Below are positions 1 through 7,445 of a DNA stretch of 37,950 nucleotides, in pieces. Position 1 is the first letter of the stretch. The number at the start of each line of letters is the position of its first letter. The stretch comes from Gammaproteobacteria bacterium (GTDB lineage Bacteria > Pseudomonadota > Gammaproteobacteria > Pseudomonadales > Pseudohongiellaceae): assembly GCA_009844085.1 (NCBI GenBank), contig VYCF01000007.1, positions 65,746-103,695 on the forward strand. The letters are read 5' to 3'. Below the pieces are notes generated by a model. It had not been told where the DNA came from. It searched no databases and saw only the letters and a program-made list of their open reading frames with translations. The position numbers and the translations under genes are program-made.

Positions 1-1191
1 AAGCATTCCATCGTCGGCCCGCGCTCGTTTTCCGTCATTGCCGAATAGCAGTTTCGAGTCGAACAGTGAGAATGGGATGATTGCCTTGGCAAAGCGCTCG
101 GGCCATTCGCCTTCCAGATCGGTTTCCCGCAAGCAGTGACGCAATGTCCGACCGTCGAGGGCTTCAAAATGTTCATCGAAACGCTTCATTTCCACGAACC
201 ACTTGCGCTCTGCCACCAGAGCCTTGGGGCAGATAACCAAAACTGAGGAAATATCCGCCCGTGCCCGCAATTCCTTAATGATGAGTCCTGCCTCGATCGT
301 CTTGCCCACACCCACCTCGTCGGCAATCAGCAGGCGCGGCCGGTCGGCTTGGATTAACCTCATCACGGGTCGATACTGGTAAGGTACGAACTGAACGCGC
401 CCCGACCGCAGCGAGAAAAGGCTTGTGGTGGATGGCGACAGCAATTGCAGGCTGGTCAGGTGTGCTCGAAGATCGTCGGCACTGAAAAGAGCGGGTTCTT
501 CGGTGGTCTTAAGTGGCCGCAACTGGCTTTCGTAGTATGTTGTTGGTCGATTGTTCTGAAACACCCGGTATCGGGTCTCGGCTTCACCAACCATGACTTT
601 GATGATGGGTACTACAGTATTGGAATCGGAGCGCAATCCGACCAAATCACCGACCTTAAAAGGCATTGCCTCGGTTTGATGAGGGTCGATGTGCGCTTCG
701 GATTCGTCAGGGATTGTGGACTGCCCCGGCGCGTCGTTTGTGGCTGTATCGTTCGGGGTCGTGAGGTCGGATAGAGCCTCACGCTTGATTGCCTCGGCCG
801 CGGCAACAGAATCGGGTGCCGCGCCAATCAAGTCGAAAACGCGCTCCAGGGTGTCGGCATCGCGGTAAACATCCTCTGCCGGAATCGGTGATGCGGACTG
901 GTGCGCCCATCGATTGTGCACCGATTGTAGTTCCTTGACCAATGTTCGTCCCTCGCGCGGCAAAGCGAGCATTTGCGCGAGTTCGTGCCAGTTCTGATCA
1001 AGGATTCGCAGAAGGGCGGCGAAATCCAGTTCATCCAGCTTTGCGAGGCTGCGTTCCTCTACGGTGCGTTGCTGCTGGAAGCTGAGACGGTCTACCACAT
1101 GCGTCTGCCACCATGCTTCACCGAGGGCGGGCAGGTGGGTCGCAAGGAAGGCTGAGAGCTCGGCGGTGGCAGAATGAATCAGCTTGTGCAT
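1..1191 (-). CDS. SNF2-type helicase with N-terminal Swt1-like HEPN domain (3' end outside window)
   Basis: An uninterrupted frame runs from ATG at 1191 down to base 1 and off the window, giving the first 397 residues. An in-frame TAG lies about 50 bases upstream of the ATG, which limits the start. Residues ~20-125 look like a Swt1-like HEPN domain, ending in the HNRWAH stretch (92-97). Residues ~178-228 resemble the Tudor-like fold that precedes the motor in RapA-type proteins (VGDLVGL ... YRVF ... YYESQLRPL). The helicase motor then begins: YQYRPV (271-276, Q-motif-like) and Walker A ADEVGVGKT (290-298). The second RecA half and the C-terminus are missing only because the window ends. Proteins of this build are commonly found in defence islands; that role is inferred. 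The family's usual RNxWAH motif has His in place of Arg here. Confidence 0.85.
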   Translation of the reverse strand, partial: MHKLIHSATAELSAFLATHLPALGEAWWQTHVVDRLSFQQQRTVEERSLAKLDELDFAALLRILDQNWHELAQMLALPREGRTLVKELQSVHNRWAHQSASPIPAEDVYRDADTLERVFDLIGAAPDSVAAAEAIKREALSDLTTPNDTATNDAPGQSTIPDESEAHIDPHQTEAMPFKVGDLVGLRSDSNTVVPIIKVMVGEAETRYRVFQNNRPTTYYESQLRPLKTTEEPALFSADDLRAHLTSLQLLSPSTTSLFSLRSGRVQFVPYQYRPVMRLIQADRPRLLIADEVGVGKTIEAGLIIKELRARADISSVLVICPKALVAERKWFVEMKRFDEHFEALDGRTLRHCLRETDLEGEWPERFAKAIIPFSLFDSKLLFGNDGKRARADDGML

Positions 1192-1434
1192 GGGACGCGG
1201 TTCGTTTGAATGGGCGCGATGATACTGAAACTAGCAACATTCGTCCGCTGGAATCACGTAAAGTCTTACCGACCCATTCCCACTGAACCCCAATTCCACA
1301 ATGAAGCTCTACCAACAGCAGTCTTCAGGCTTATCTCAACATTGGCAAACTCTCCTCGCCTTGCGTTTGATATTGGGGAAAGCATGCGGCACTCTTGTGG
1401 CCGCTTTGACGAGACAGATTGACGGAGAACGGGC

Positions 1435-3186
1435 ATGACGTATCGGGCGCCATTGAAGGAGATGCGGTTCTTTTTGCGCGAGTTGGCGGGAGTGGATGAA
1501 GTCTGCGGCAAACCGCCGTTCGAGGACGCCAGCCCTGAACTCGTTCCCGCCATTCTGGAAGAGGCCGCGAAACTCGCCGAAAACGTGCTTGCCCCGCTGA
1601 ACGGCGCCGGCGAGGCCGACCCGCCGAGGCTCGTTGACGGGCAAGTGCGCGAGACCGCGGGATTCGCCGAAGCCTACCGGCAGTTCGCCGAAGGAGGCTG
1701 GAGCGCCTGTTCCGCCAATCCCCGCTTCGGTGGAATGGGCCTGCCACACGCCATCAACAGCGCGGCATCCGAAATGTGGGCGGCCGCCAACCTCAGCTTT
1801 TCCATCTGCCCTATCCTCAGTATGGCCGCCATCGAAACGCTCGAATCCCACGGCGAAGCGGAGTTGCAGGAGAAATTCCTCGAAAACATGGTGAGCGGCC
1901 GCTGGACCGGCACGATGAATCTCACCGAACCCCAGGCCGGATCCGACCTGGCGGGGGTTCGCACCCGGGCGGTGCCGGAGGGCGATCATTACCGAATTTT
2001 CGGACAAAAGATTTTCATCTCTTGGGGGGACCACGAAATGGCGGAAAACATCGTCCATCTCGTACTCGCCCGAATCGAGGGAGCGCCCGAGGGCGTGCAA
2101 GGCATCTCCCTGTTCCTCGTGCCGAAATATGTGCCCGAGGAGGACAACACGCCCGGCGAACGCAACGATCTTGGCCCCATCGCACTGGAAAAGAAGATGG
2201 GCATCCATGGCAGCGCCACTTGCGCCATGGTTTACGGCGAGGAGGGAAAGGGCGCCGCCGGCTGGCTGATCGGCGAGGAGAACAAGGGCTTGTCCTACAT
2301 GTTCACGATGATGAACAGCGCGCGATTGCACGTCGGCCTCGAAGGCGTCGGCCTGAGCGAGTTGGCCACGCAGAAGGCCGTCGCATTCGCCGCCGAAAGA
2401 GTGCAGGGGAGGCCGCTTGGCCGGCGCGATGGCGCGATCATTCACCATCCGGACGTGCGCCGCATGGTCATGTTCATGAAATCCATGACCGAAGCCGCCC
2501 GCGCCATCAGCTATAAGGCCGCCGGCGCCCTGGATCGCTCGTTGACCGGCGAGGACGGCGCGAGAGCCAGATACGAACTCCTGATTCCGGTCGCCAAGGG
2601 CTGGAATACCGAAGTCGCCCAGGACGTCGCGTCCCTGTGCATGCAGGTGCATGGCGGCATGGGTTACGTCGAGGAAACGGGCGCGGCGCAAATCGTCCGC
2701 GACGCCAGGATAATGACCATCTACGAGGGCACGACCGCGATCCACGCGAACGACTTCATCGGCCGCAAGACGCAACGCGACGGCGGCGCCGAACTGTCTC
2801 GGCTGTTGCTGGAAGCCGGTGAAACCTGCGCCCTTGCCGCAAAGTCCGACCGGCTAGCCAATGCGGCGGGCTTCGTCGGCGCAAGCGTGTCGCATGCACA
2901 GGAATTGACGCAATGGCTGCTGAAGGAAGGCGATGAAACCAGAGCCGCCGCCGCGGTCAATTTTCTCATGGGCTGCGGGACGCTGATCGGCGCCTGGCTG
3001 TTGCTCAAGTCGGCGCTGGCCGCGGAAGCGGCCATGGAGCAGGATCCCCATTTTCATCAGTCGCGCATCCGCATCTGCAATTTCTACGCCGCCCAGGTGC
3101 TGCCCCGGGCCGAGGCCTGTTTCAGCGCCGCGCGCCGCGCCTCCCTGCCCGATCAATGGCTTACCGACATGGCGCTGGGCATCTGA
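1435..3186 (+). CDS. Acyl-CoA dehydrogenase, long form with C-terminal extension (DmdC/FadE-like)
   Basis: FAD-dependent alpha,beta-dehydrogenation of an acyl-CoA thioester in the cytoplasm. The 583-residue length, the MTYRAPLKEMRF opening (short N-terminal domain typical of this subgroup) and the extra C-terminal ~130 residues place it in the long acyl-CoA dehydrogenase class that includes 3-methylmercaptopropionyl-CoA dehydrogenase (DmdC). The middle domain carries MNLTEPQAGSDL (~residues 161-172), and the catalytic base is E431 in IYEGTTAIH. A GGAG lies about 10 bases before the ATG. It stands alone: a 243-base gap precedes it and no beta-oxidation partner follows. Substrate cannot be fixed from sequence; a DMSP-related role is possible because DmdC belongs to this group, but the same fold handles ordinary fatty acyl-CoAs. 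Confidence 0.93.
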   Translation: MTYRAPLKEMRFFLRELAGVDEVCGKPPFEDASPELVPAILEEAAKLAENVLAPLNGAGEADPPRLVDGQVRETAGFAEAYRQFAEGGWSACSANPRFGGMGLPHAINSAASEMWAAANLSFSICPILSMAAIETLESHGEAELQEKFLENMVSGRWTGTMNLTEPQAGSDLAGVRTRAVPEGDHYRIFGQKIFISWGDHEMAENIVHLVLARIEGAPEGVQGISLFLVPKYVPEEDNTPGERNDLGPIALEKKMGIHGSATCAMVYGEEGKGAAGWLIGEENKGLSYMFTMMNSARLHVGLEGVGLSELATQKAVAFAAERVQGRPLGRRDGAIIHHPDVRRMVMFMKSMTEAARAISYKAAGALDRSLTGEDGARARYELLIPVAKGWNTEVAQDVASLCMQVHGGMGYVEETGAAQIVRDARIMTIYEGTTAIHANDFIGRKTQRDGGAELSRLLLEAGETCALAAKSDRLANAAGFVGASVSHAQELTQWLLKEGDETRAAAAVNFLMGCGTLIGAWLLLKSALAAEAAMEQDPHFHQSRIRICNFYAAQVLPRAEACFSAARRASLPDQWLTDMALGI

Positions 3187-3377
3187 AGGGCTAGCCTGAA
3201 TTGGCGGCGCGAGGATTCTATCGATGGGAATGCGAACGGTAGTGATGAAGGATCTCCGGTACCGGTCTTGAATTTCACGCCAATCCGGACGCCGATCGTA
3301 ATCGCGCCGATTTACTGGGCCTTTACTCCGGCTTCAGGCTGAAGTACATCTGGTGTAACCGCAGCGCATTCAGTTCA

Positions 3378-3600
3378 ACTGCGCTTGGGTTTGCAGGCTG
3401 GCCAAGGTGTGTTCGATGATATCTAGTGCTACATCGACATCTGCATCCGTCGTTTCCAAACCAAGACTGGAAAGTCCGTTTGCAAATCCGAGCAACTCCG
3501 TCGCTTGCGTTAAGCAGGTGAAAAATCTCTTCTTGGGGATTCACCTTCGCGGCAATGCAGGCGTTGATGACTACTGTTTCGACTTATTCGGCGCCGAAAT
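3378..3600 (-). pseudogene. Decayed C-terminal coding remnant, probably frameshifted
   Basis: On the minus strand one frame reads VVINACIAAKVNPQEEIFHLLN and then turns to low-quality sequence, while the adjacent frame takes over with ATELLGFANGLSSLGLETT and continues DADVDVALDIIEHTLASLQ to a TGA at 3378-3380. The switch lies near 3490-3510. Both halves have a protein-like helical character, there is no convincing start codon, and a TAA lies just upstream of the first half. The family is not recognised; the tail is compatible with the C-terminal helix of many enzymes. A chance frame cannot be excluded. Confidence 0.35.
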
Positions 3601-3733
3601 CCGCCTGTTTCCGCATTCAGGATGCGTCCGTGGTGCGAAAGGATTAGCAATTCCCGCGAGTGATAATGGAGTTACTGCGGCGGGATTTTCATGAATCCGT
3701 TCACGGATTGTCAACGAGCGTGAATTTCTTAAA

Positions 3734-3761
3734 CGTATTTCGCTTTCTTGCAAGATAGGTG
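3734..3761 (+). repeat. Upstream copy of the lptF 5' end (direct repeat)
   Basis: These 28 bases match 5012-5039, the start of lptF, at 26 of 28 positions (differences: T/A in the tyrosine/phenylalanine codon and T/C in the glutamine codon). Read in the lptF frame the copy gives VFRFLAR followed by TAG, compared with VFRYLARQV in the gene. It has no start codon. The two copies are in the same direction and enclose the DUF4143 ATPase gene. Confidence 0.75.
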
Positions 3762-3793
3762 CGGAGGCGACCAGCAGCCATGAGGAATTGCGG

Positions 3794-4927
3794 CTAATTC
3801 AGTTCCCCCTCCCATAGCCGCTGACAAAAATCCGCAACGGGCAGAATCTCGATCCCGTCCTGCGTTTTCCGTGGGTATGGTTCATTGCAGACCAGCAGCC
3901 GTTTCTGCAGCTTGAGTTCTTCCGCAATGGCGCGCAGGGATTTCAAATCGGCAGGCGACACGCGTTTTGTCGCCTTCACCTCGATCGCGATTCGGTCGTC
4001 GAGCAGGAAGTCCACTTCCAGTTGTGAGCGGGTGCGCCAGAAATACAGCATGGTGTCCAGACGCTGGTAGTCGATGGCCGCGCGCAGCTCCAGGAAAACC
4101 AGTTGTTCGAGCGCCTTGCCGTATTCGGGCGAACCGGCGGGCAACTCCCTGCGCCGGGTCAGCGCGTTGGCGACGCCGATATCGAAGAAATAGACTTTCT
4201 CGGTAGCCGCCAGTTTCCGCTTGTTGCGCTGACGGAACGGCGGGAGTATGTGCAGCACCAGCGTGTCTTCGAGGATTTTTACGTAATCCTTGATGGTGCG
4301 CGGCGCCACGTCCGAATCGTTGCCGATTTTGCTGTAGTTTATCTGCTCGCCGTTGAAATGCGCGGCCACGTCGAGGAACCGGGAAAAGTTCTCGATGGAG
4401 CGCGTCAGGGCTTCCGCCTGAATCTCCTCGCGCAAGTAAGCGCCTGTGTAAGCCCGCAACTCCTCCCAATGGATGGGTGAATCGACAAGCCCGGGCAGTC
4501 CGCCGCGCTGCAGCAGAACCGGGATACGGTCATATCCTGTCTCGCAACTGCTCAGTGGATGCAGGTTGAAGAACAATGCGCGGCCGCCCAGCAGGTTGGC
4601 CTTGCCGCGCCTCAGTTTCCTGGCGCTGCTGCCGGTCATCAGAAAATGAGTGTCGCGGGTATCAATGAGACGTTGCACTTCATCCAGCAACGCGGGTAAT
4701 TTCTGTATCTCATCGACGATGACCAGCTTGTGTTCCCCCACCGCGTCGCGCAGACTTTCCGGAGCCGCGGCAAAACGGCGGAATATCTCGTTGTCCAGCA
4801 AGTCGATATAACGCGCCTCCGGAAAATCATGCCGCAACAGGGTGGATTTCCCGGTTTGCCTGGGGGCCAGCAGAAACAGGGATTTCCGCTGTGCGAATGG
4901 CCGCAGATTCAGTTTTCGGGCATACAT
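3794..4927 (-). CDS. DUF4143-type AAA ATPase
   Basis: A 377-residue protein of the common prokaryotic AAA (AAA_14) plus DUF4143 architecture. Walker A is APRQTGKST (21-29) with Ala at the usual first Gly; Walker B is VIVDEIQ (D72, E73); TGSSARKLRRG (98 on) is the sensor-1 region. The C-terminal half contains FWRT, EVDFLL and IEVKAT (E304, D306, E316, K318), spaced like the PD-(D/E)xK nuclease-like core of DUF4143. Members are frequently scattered, horizontally moved genes of unknown function; a toxin-like or defence role has been suggested but cannot be shown here. It stands alone, in opposite orientation to both neighbours, between two copies of the lptF 5' end. Confidence 0.9.
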   Translation of the reverse strand: MYARKLNLRPFAQRKSLFLLAPRQTGKSTLLRHDFPEARYIDLLDNEIFRRFAAAPESLRDAVGEHKLVIVDEIQKLPALLDEVQRLIDTRDTHFLMTGSSARKLRRGKANLLGGRALFFNLHPLSSCETGYDRIPVLLQRGGLPGLVDSPIHWEELRAYTGAYLREEIQAEALTRSIENFSRFLDVAAHFNGEQINYSKIGNDSDVAPRTIKDYVKILEDTLVLHILPPFRQRNKRKLAATEKVYFFDIGVANALTRRRELPAGSPEYGKALEQLVFLELRAAIDYQRLDTMLYFWRTRSQLEVDFLLDDRIAIEVKATKRVSPADLKSLRAIAEELKLQKRLLVCNEPYPRKTQDGIEILPVADFCQRLWEGELN

Positions 4928-5006
4928 GGCATGGACTCTACCACAGAATTGCCTGAAAAATCTGTGACAAAGTCCCTACACGAGTGCAAGACGAGGTAAC
5001 AGGCAA

Positions 5007-6110
5007 TTGATCGTATTTCGCTATCTTGCAAGACAGGTGTTGCAGGCCACTGCCGTGGTCGCGCTTATCCTGCTTGCCGTGGCGGTGATTTCGCGCTTCA
5101 TGCAATACCTGGGCGAGGCCGCGAGCGGGCAGAAGGCGGCGGACGCCCTGTTCCTGATCATGCTTTATCGCCTGCCGGAGTTTTTGCTCGTCATCCTGCC
5201 GCTCGCCTTGTTGCTGGGCATCGTCCTGTCCTACGGCCGCATGTATGCCGAGAACGAGATGGTCAGCCTCATGGGCGCCGGCATCGGCCAGACCCGCCTC
5301 ACGCGGATCACGCTCGGCATCGCGGCCGTGGCGATGGCGCTCATGGGCGTCCTGAGCCTGGGCGCGGCGCCCTGGGGCATGCGTCACGCCGAAGCCATCG
5401 TGCAGGGCCAGGAAGAGTTGACCGAGATTGATCTGATCGTGGCCGGGCAGTTCCGCAGTTTTAGTGACGGCGGTCGCGTCACCTGGACCGAACGCACGAG
5501 CAACGCCGACAACGGCGGCCGCGAATTGCGGAACGTTTTCGTGGCGGTTTCGGGAGAAGGCGCTGAATCCGGCGCCGCGCCGATGATCGTCTTCGCCGAA
5601 AGCGCCCGTCCGATGATCGACGAGGCGACCGGCGCCCGCTTCATGCGCATGGAAAACGTCGCCCAATACGACGGCGTGCCGGGCAGCGCCGAGTTCAGCG
5701 TGGGCCGGTTCGACGCTCAGTCCATCCTCTTGCCGCAACCGGCGGAATTCGAGGAAACCCTCGAGCAGTCGACGATCGCGACTCTGGATCTCATCGGCTC
5801 GGCGGACCCGGTTCACGCCGGCGAACTGCATTGGCGCCTGTCGCTGATCATGCTCGCTCCGGTGCTCGGCGTGCTCGCGGTGCCCATGAGCCGCGTGCAG
5901 CCGCGCCAGGGCCGTTACATCAAGCTCGTGCCTGCCGCGTTTCTGTACGTTGTCTATTTCGCCTTGCTCGAATTCTGCCGCGACGCGGTGCGGGACGGTG
6001 GTTCGCCCTATGCGTTCTGGCTGGTCCACGCGGTTTTTCTCGCGTTGGGACTGGCCGCGATTCGGCAGGGCCGAATGTCCCGGAGGCTTTCTTGGAAACC
6101 GGGCACATGA
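5007..6110 (+). CDS. lptF: LPS export ABC transporter permease LptF
   Basis: Inner-membrane permease of the LptB2FGC complex, which extracts lipopolysaccharide from the inner membrane and feeds it to the LptA bridge. The 367-residue protein opens with IVFRYLARQVLQ, typical for LptF, has three N-terminal membrane segments (~10-30, 50-75, 95-120), a periplasmic beta-jellyroll (~130-265) and three C-terminal segments (275-360). The start is TTG at 5007; a GAGG at 4993-4996 sits 10 bases upstream, and no ATG fits the family's N-terminus. The stop overlaps the lptG ATG (ATGA), so the two are translationally coupled. A 28-base piece of its 5' end also occurs at 3734-3761. Confidence 0.95.
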   Translation: MIVFRYLARQVLQATAVVALILLAVAVISRFMQYLGEAASGQKAADALFLIMLYRLPEFLLVILPLALLLGIVLSYGRMYAENEMVSLMGAGIGQTRLTRITLGIAAVAMALMGVLSLGAAPWGMRHAEAIVQGQEELTEIDLIVAGQFRSFSDGGRVTWTERTSNADNGGRELRNVFVAVSGEGAESGAAPMIVFAESARPMIDEATGARFMRMENVAQYDGVPGSAEFSVGRFDAQSILLPQPAEFEETLEQSTIATLDLIGSADPVHAGELHWRLSLIMLAPVLGVLAVPMSRVQPRQGRYIKLVPAAFLYVVYFALLEFCRDAVRDGGSPYAFWLVHAVFLALGLAAIRQGRMSRRLSWKPGT

Positions 6111-7183
6111 AACGCCTCGACCGGCTCGTGCGCAACTCGATGATCCTGGCGACCGCCGGGGCGATCGTCGTCATCGTTTGCCTCGACATGACCTTCTCCC
6201 TGATCGACCAGATCCAGGACACCAACGAAGGCTATTCGACGCTCGACGCGATGGTTTTCGTGCTCTGGACCGCGCCGGCCAGCATCCATGAACTGCTGCC
6301 GTTCGCCGCTCTCGGCGGCGCCCTGATCGGGCTCGGCATCCTCGCTTCGAACAATGAACTCGTCGTCATGCAAAGTGCCGGAGTTTCGGTGGGTCGAATC
6401 GTTTACGCCGTTCTCAAGCCCACCCTGGCAATCATGCTGCTCGGCCTGCTGCTCGGAGAGTACATCGCGCCGCCGCTCGAGCGCGAAGCGCAGAGCAACC
6501 GCGCAGCCCTGCGCAGCGCCGGCGGCGCTGCGGACTTCGAACAGGGCGCCTGGTACAAGACCGGCGACGAATTCGTTCACATCAACGCCATCAGCCCCGA
6601 CGGCGCCTCGCTCATCGGCGTGAGCCGCTATCGAACCGACGGCGGCAGAGAGTTGCTGGCGGCAAGTTTCGCCGAAACCGCCGAATTCGTCGCGGATGCG
6701 GCCGAGCCATACTGGCGCCTGCGAGAAGTGCGAGAAAGCACGCTGGAAGGCAACCGCGTAGTCACCGGCAGCCGAAACGAACAGGAATGGCAAGTGGATC
6801 TCTCGCCCGATTTGCTTGGCGTCTTGCTCGTCGAGCCCGACCAGCAATCCATTTCGGGACTCTACCGCATGGCCGGCTTCCTGGCCGGGGAAGGCCTCGA
6901 CAGCGCCGCGCATTTCCTCGCCTTCTGGAAAAAACTGCTGCAGCCGCTGTCGACCCTGGTGCTGGTGCTCGTCGCCGTATTCTTCGTCTTCGGCCCACTG
7001 CGCGAAGCGACCATGGGCTATCGCGTGTTCGTGGCCCTGTCCGTTGGCCTGGTTTTCACGATCGTACAACGCGTCGTGGAGCCCGTAAGCCTCTTGTTCG
7101 GACTCTCGCCCCTCCTCGCCGCCGCCACGCCGATTCTGCTCTGCGCAATTCTCGGCTGGGCGCTGCTGCGCCGGATAAACTGA
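6107..7183 (+). CDS. lptG: LPS export ABC transporter permease LptG
   Basis: Second permease of the Lpt inner-membrane complex, 358 residues. The ATG at 6107 overlaps the lptF stop, and its product opens MKRLDRLVRNSMI, the usual LptG N-terminus; the frame is open further upstream but that part is antisense-like and overlaps lptF. The layout is again three membrane segments, a periplasmic jellyroll (~125-260) and three membrane segments, with MQSAGVSVGRI in the first cytoplasmic loop, a conserved region that contacts LptB. The gene ends just before a dispersed palindromic repeat and a set of hairpins. Confidence 0.95.
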   Translation: MKRLDRLVRNSMILATAGAIVVIVCLDMTFSLIDQIQDTNEGYSTLDAMVFVLWTAPASIHELLPFAALGGALIGLGILASNNELVVMQSAGVSVGRIVYAVLKPTLAIMLLGLLLGEYIAPPLEREAQSNRAALRSAGGAADFEQGAWYKTGDEFVHINAISPDGASLIGVSRYRTDGGRELLAASFAETAEFVADAAEPYWRLREVRESTLEGNRVVTGSRNEQEWQVDLSPDLLGVLLVEPDQQSISGLYRMAGFLAGEGLDSAAHFLAFWKKLLQPLSTLVLVLVAVFFVFGPLREATMGYRVFVALSVGLVFTIVQRVVEPVSLLFGLSPLLAAATPILLCAILGWALLRRIN

Positions 7184-7184
7184 A

Positions 7185-7222
7185 GAGATTCTGCGACTAC
7201 GCTTCGCTTCGCGCAGAATGAC
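7185..7222. repeat. Dispersed palindromic repeat, copy 1
   Basis: GAGATTCTGCG and CGCAGAATGAC arms enclose a short loop; the perfect inverted arms are ATTCTGCG (7188-7195) and CGCAGAAT (7212-7219). A second copy, differing at two loop positions, lies at 25938-25975. Both sit directly downstream of a gene. This is the pattern of a REP-like intergenic element; it may also act in transcription termination or mRNA protection after lptG. Confidence 0.75.
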
Positions 7223-7301
7223 GTAGATGAGATGTCGTCGGAACTAGCACAGCGTGAGTCGCCGGCGGGTGGTGTGGGGTTCAGCGGGCGTGCGAGGGTG
7301 A

Positions 7302-7412
7302 GGCCCGGTCGGCGCAGCCGACAAGAAGCAACGCTTCTTGAGGGCCGAACGACTGGCCATGGATGGCCAGGCTGGGGGTGGTCGAAGCCGGCAATGTCTC
7401 GCCAGGGATGGC
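7302..7412. other. Cluster of hairpins with a predicted three-way junction
   Basis: An outer stem GGCCC/GGGCC (7302-7306 with 7342-7346) encloses two hairpins: GTCGGC-gca-GCCGAC (7308-7322) and AAGAAGC-aac-GCTTCTT (7323-7339). Two smaller hairpins of the form GCCA-nGGA-TGGC follow (7355-7368 inside a TGGCCA pair, and 7401-7412). No U-tract follows, so this is not a plain intrinsic terminator. It lies between convergent lptG and the sulfatase gene and may be a mobile palindromic repeat or a structured RNA. Confidence 0.55.
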
Positions 7413-7445
7413 ATGCACAAATCGGATCGAAGCCACAGTCCGTCG

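Larger units (their letters stand above)
3187..3793. other. 607-base stretch with no intact gene
   Basis: No reading frame here looks like an intact protein. The stretch is visibly less GC-rich than its neighbours, especially 3400-3790. It holds a decayed coding remnant on the minus strand (3378-3600) and, at 3734-3761, a stray direct copy of the first bases of lptF. Short open frames on both strands have no recognisable domain, start signal or conserved motif. Together this looks like the scar of past insertion and loss between the acyl-CoA dehydrogenase and lptF. Confidence 0.6.

Noticed and set aside
1192..1434. Possible promoter between the helicase and the acyl-CoA dehydrogenase
   Set aside because: TTGGCA near 1344 has no convincing -10 at the correct spacing; the 243-base gap must contain promoters but I cannot place them.
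1336..2775. Long open frame opposite the acyl-CoA dehydrogenase
   Set aside because: Same cause: high third-position GC keeps the antisense frame open; its Arg/His/Gly-rich product has no family resemblance.
3407..3694. Open frame of 95 codons on the plus strand
   Set aside because: No ribosome site, no recognisable motif, unusual composition (Ser/Val runs), and it is antisense to the better coding remnant.
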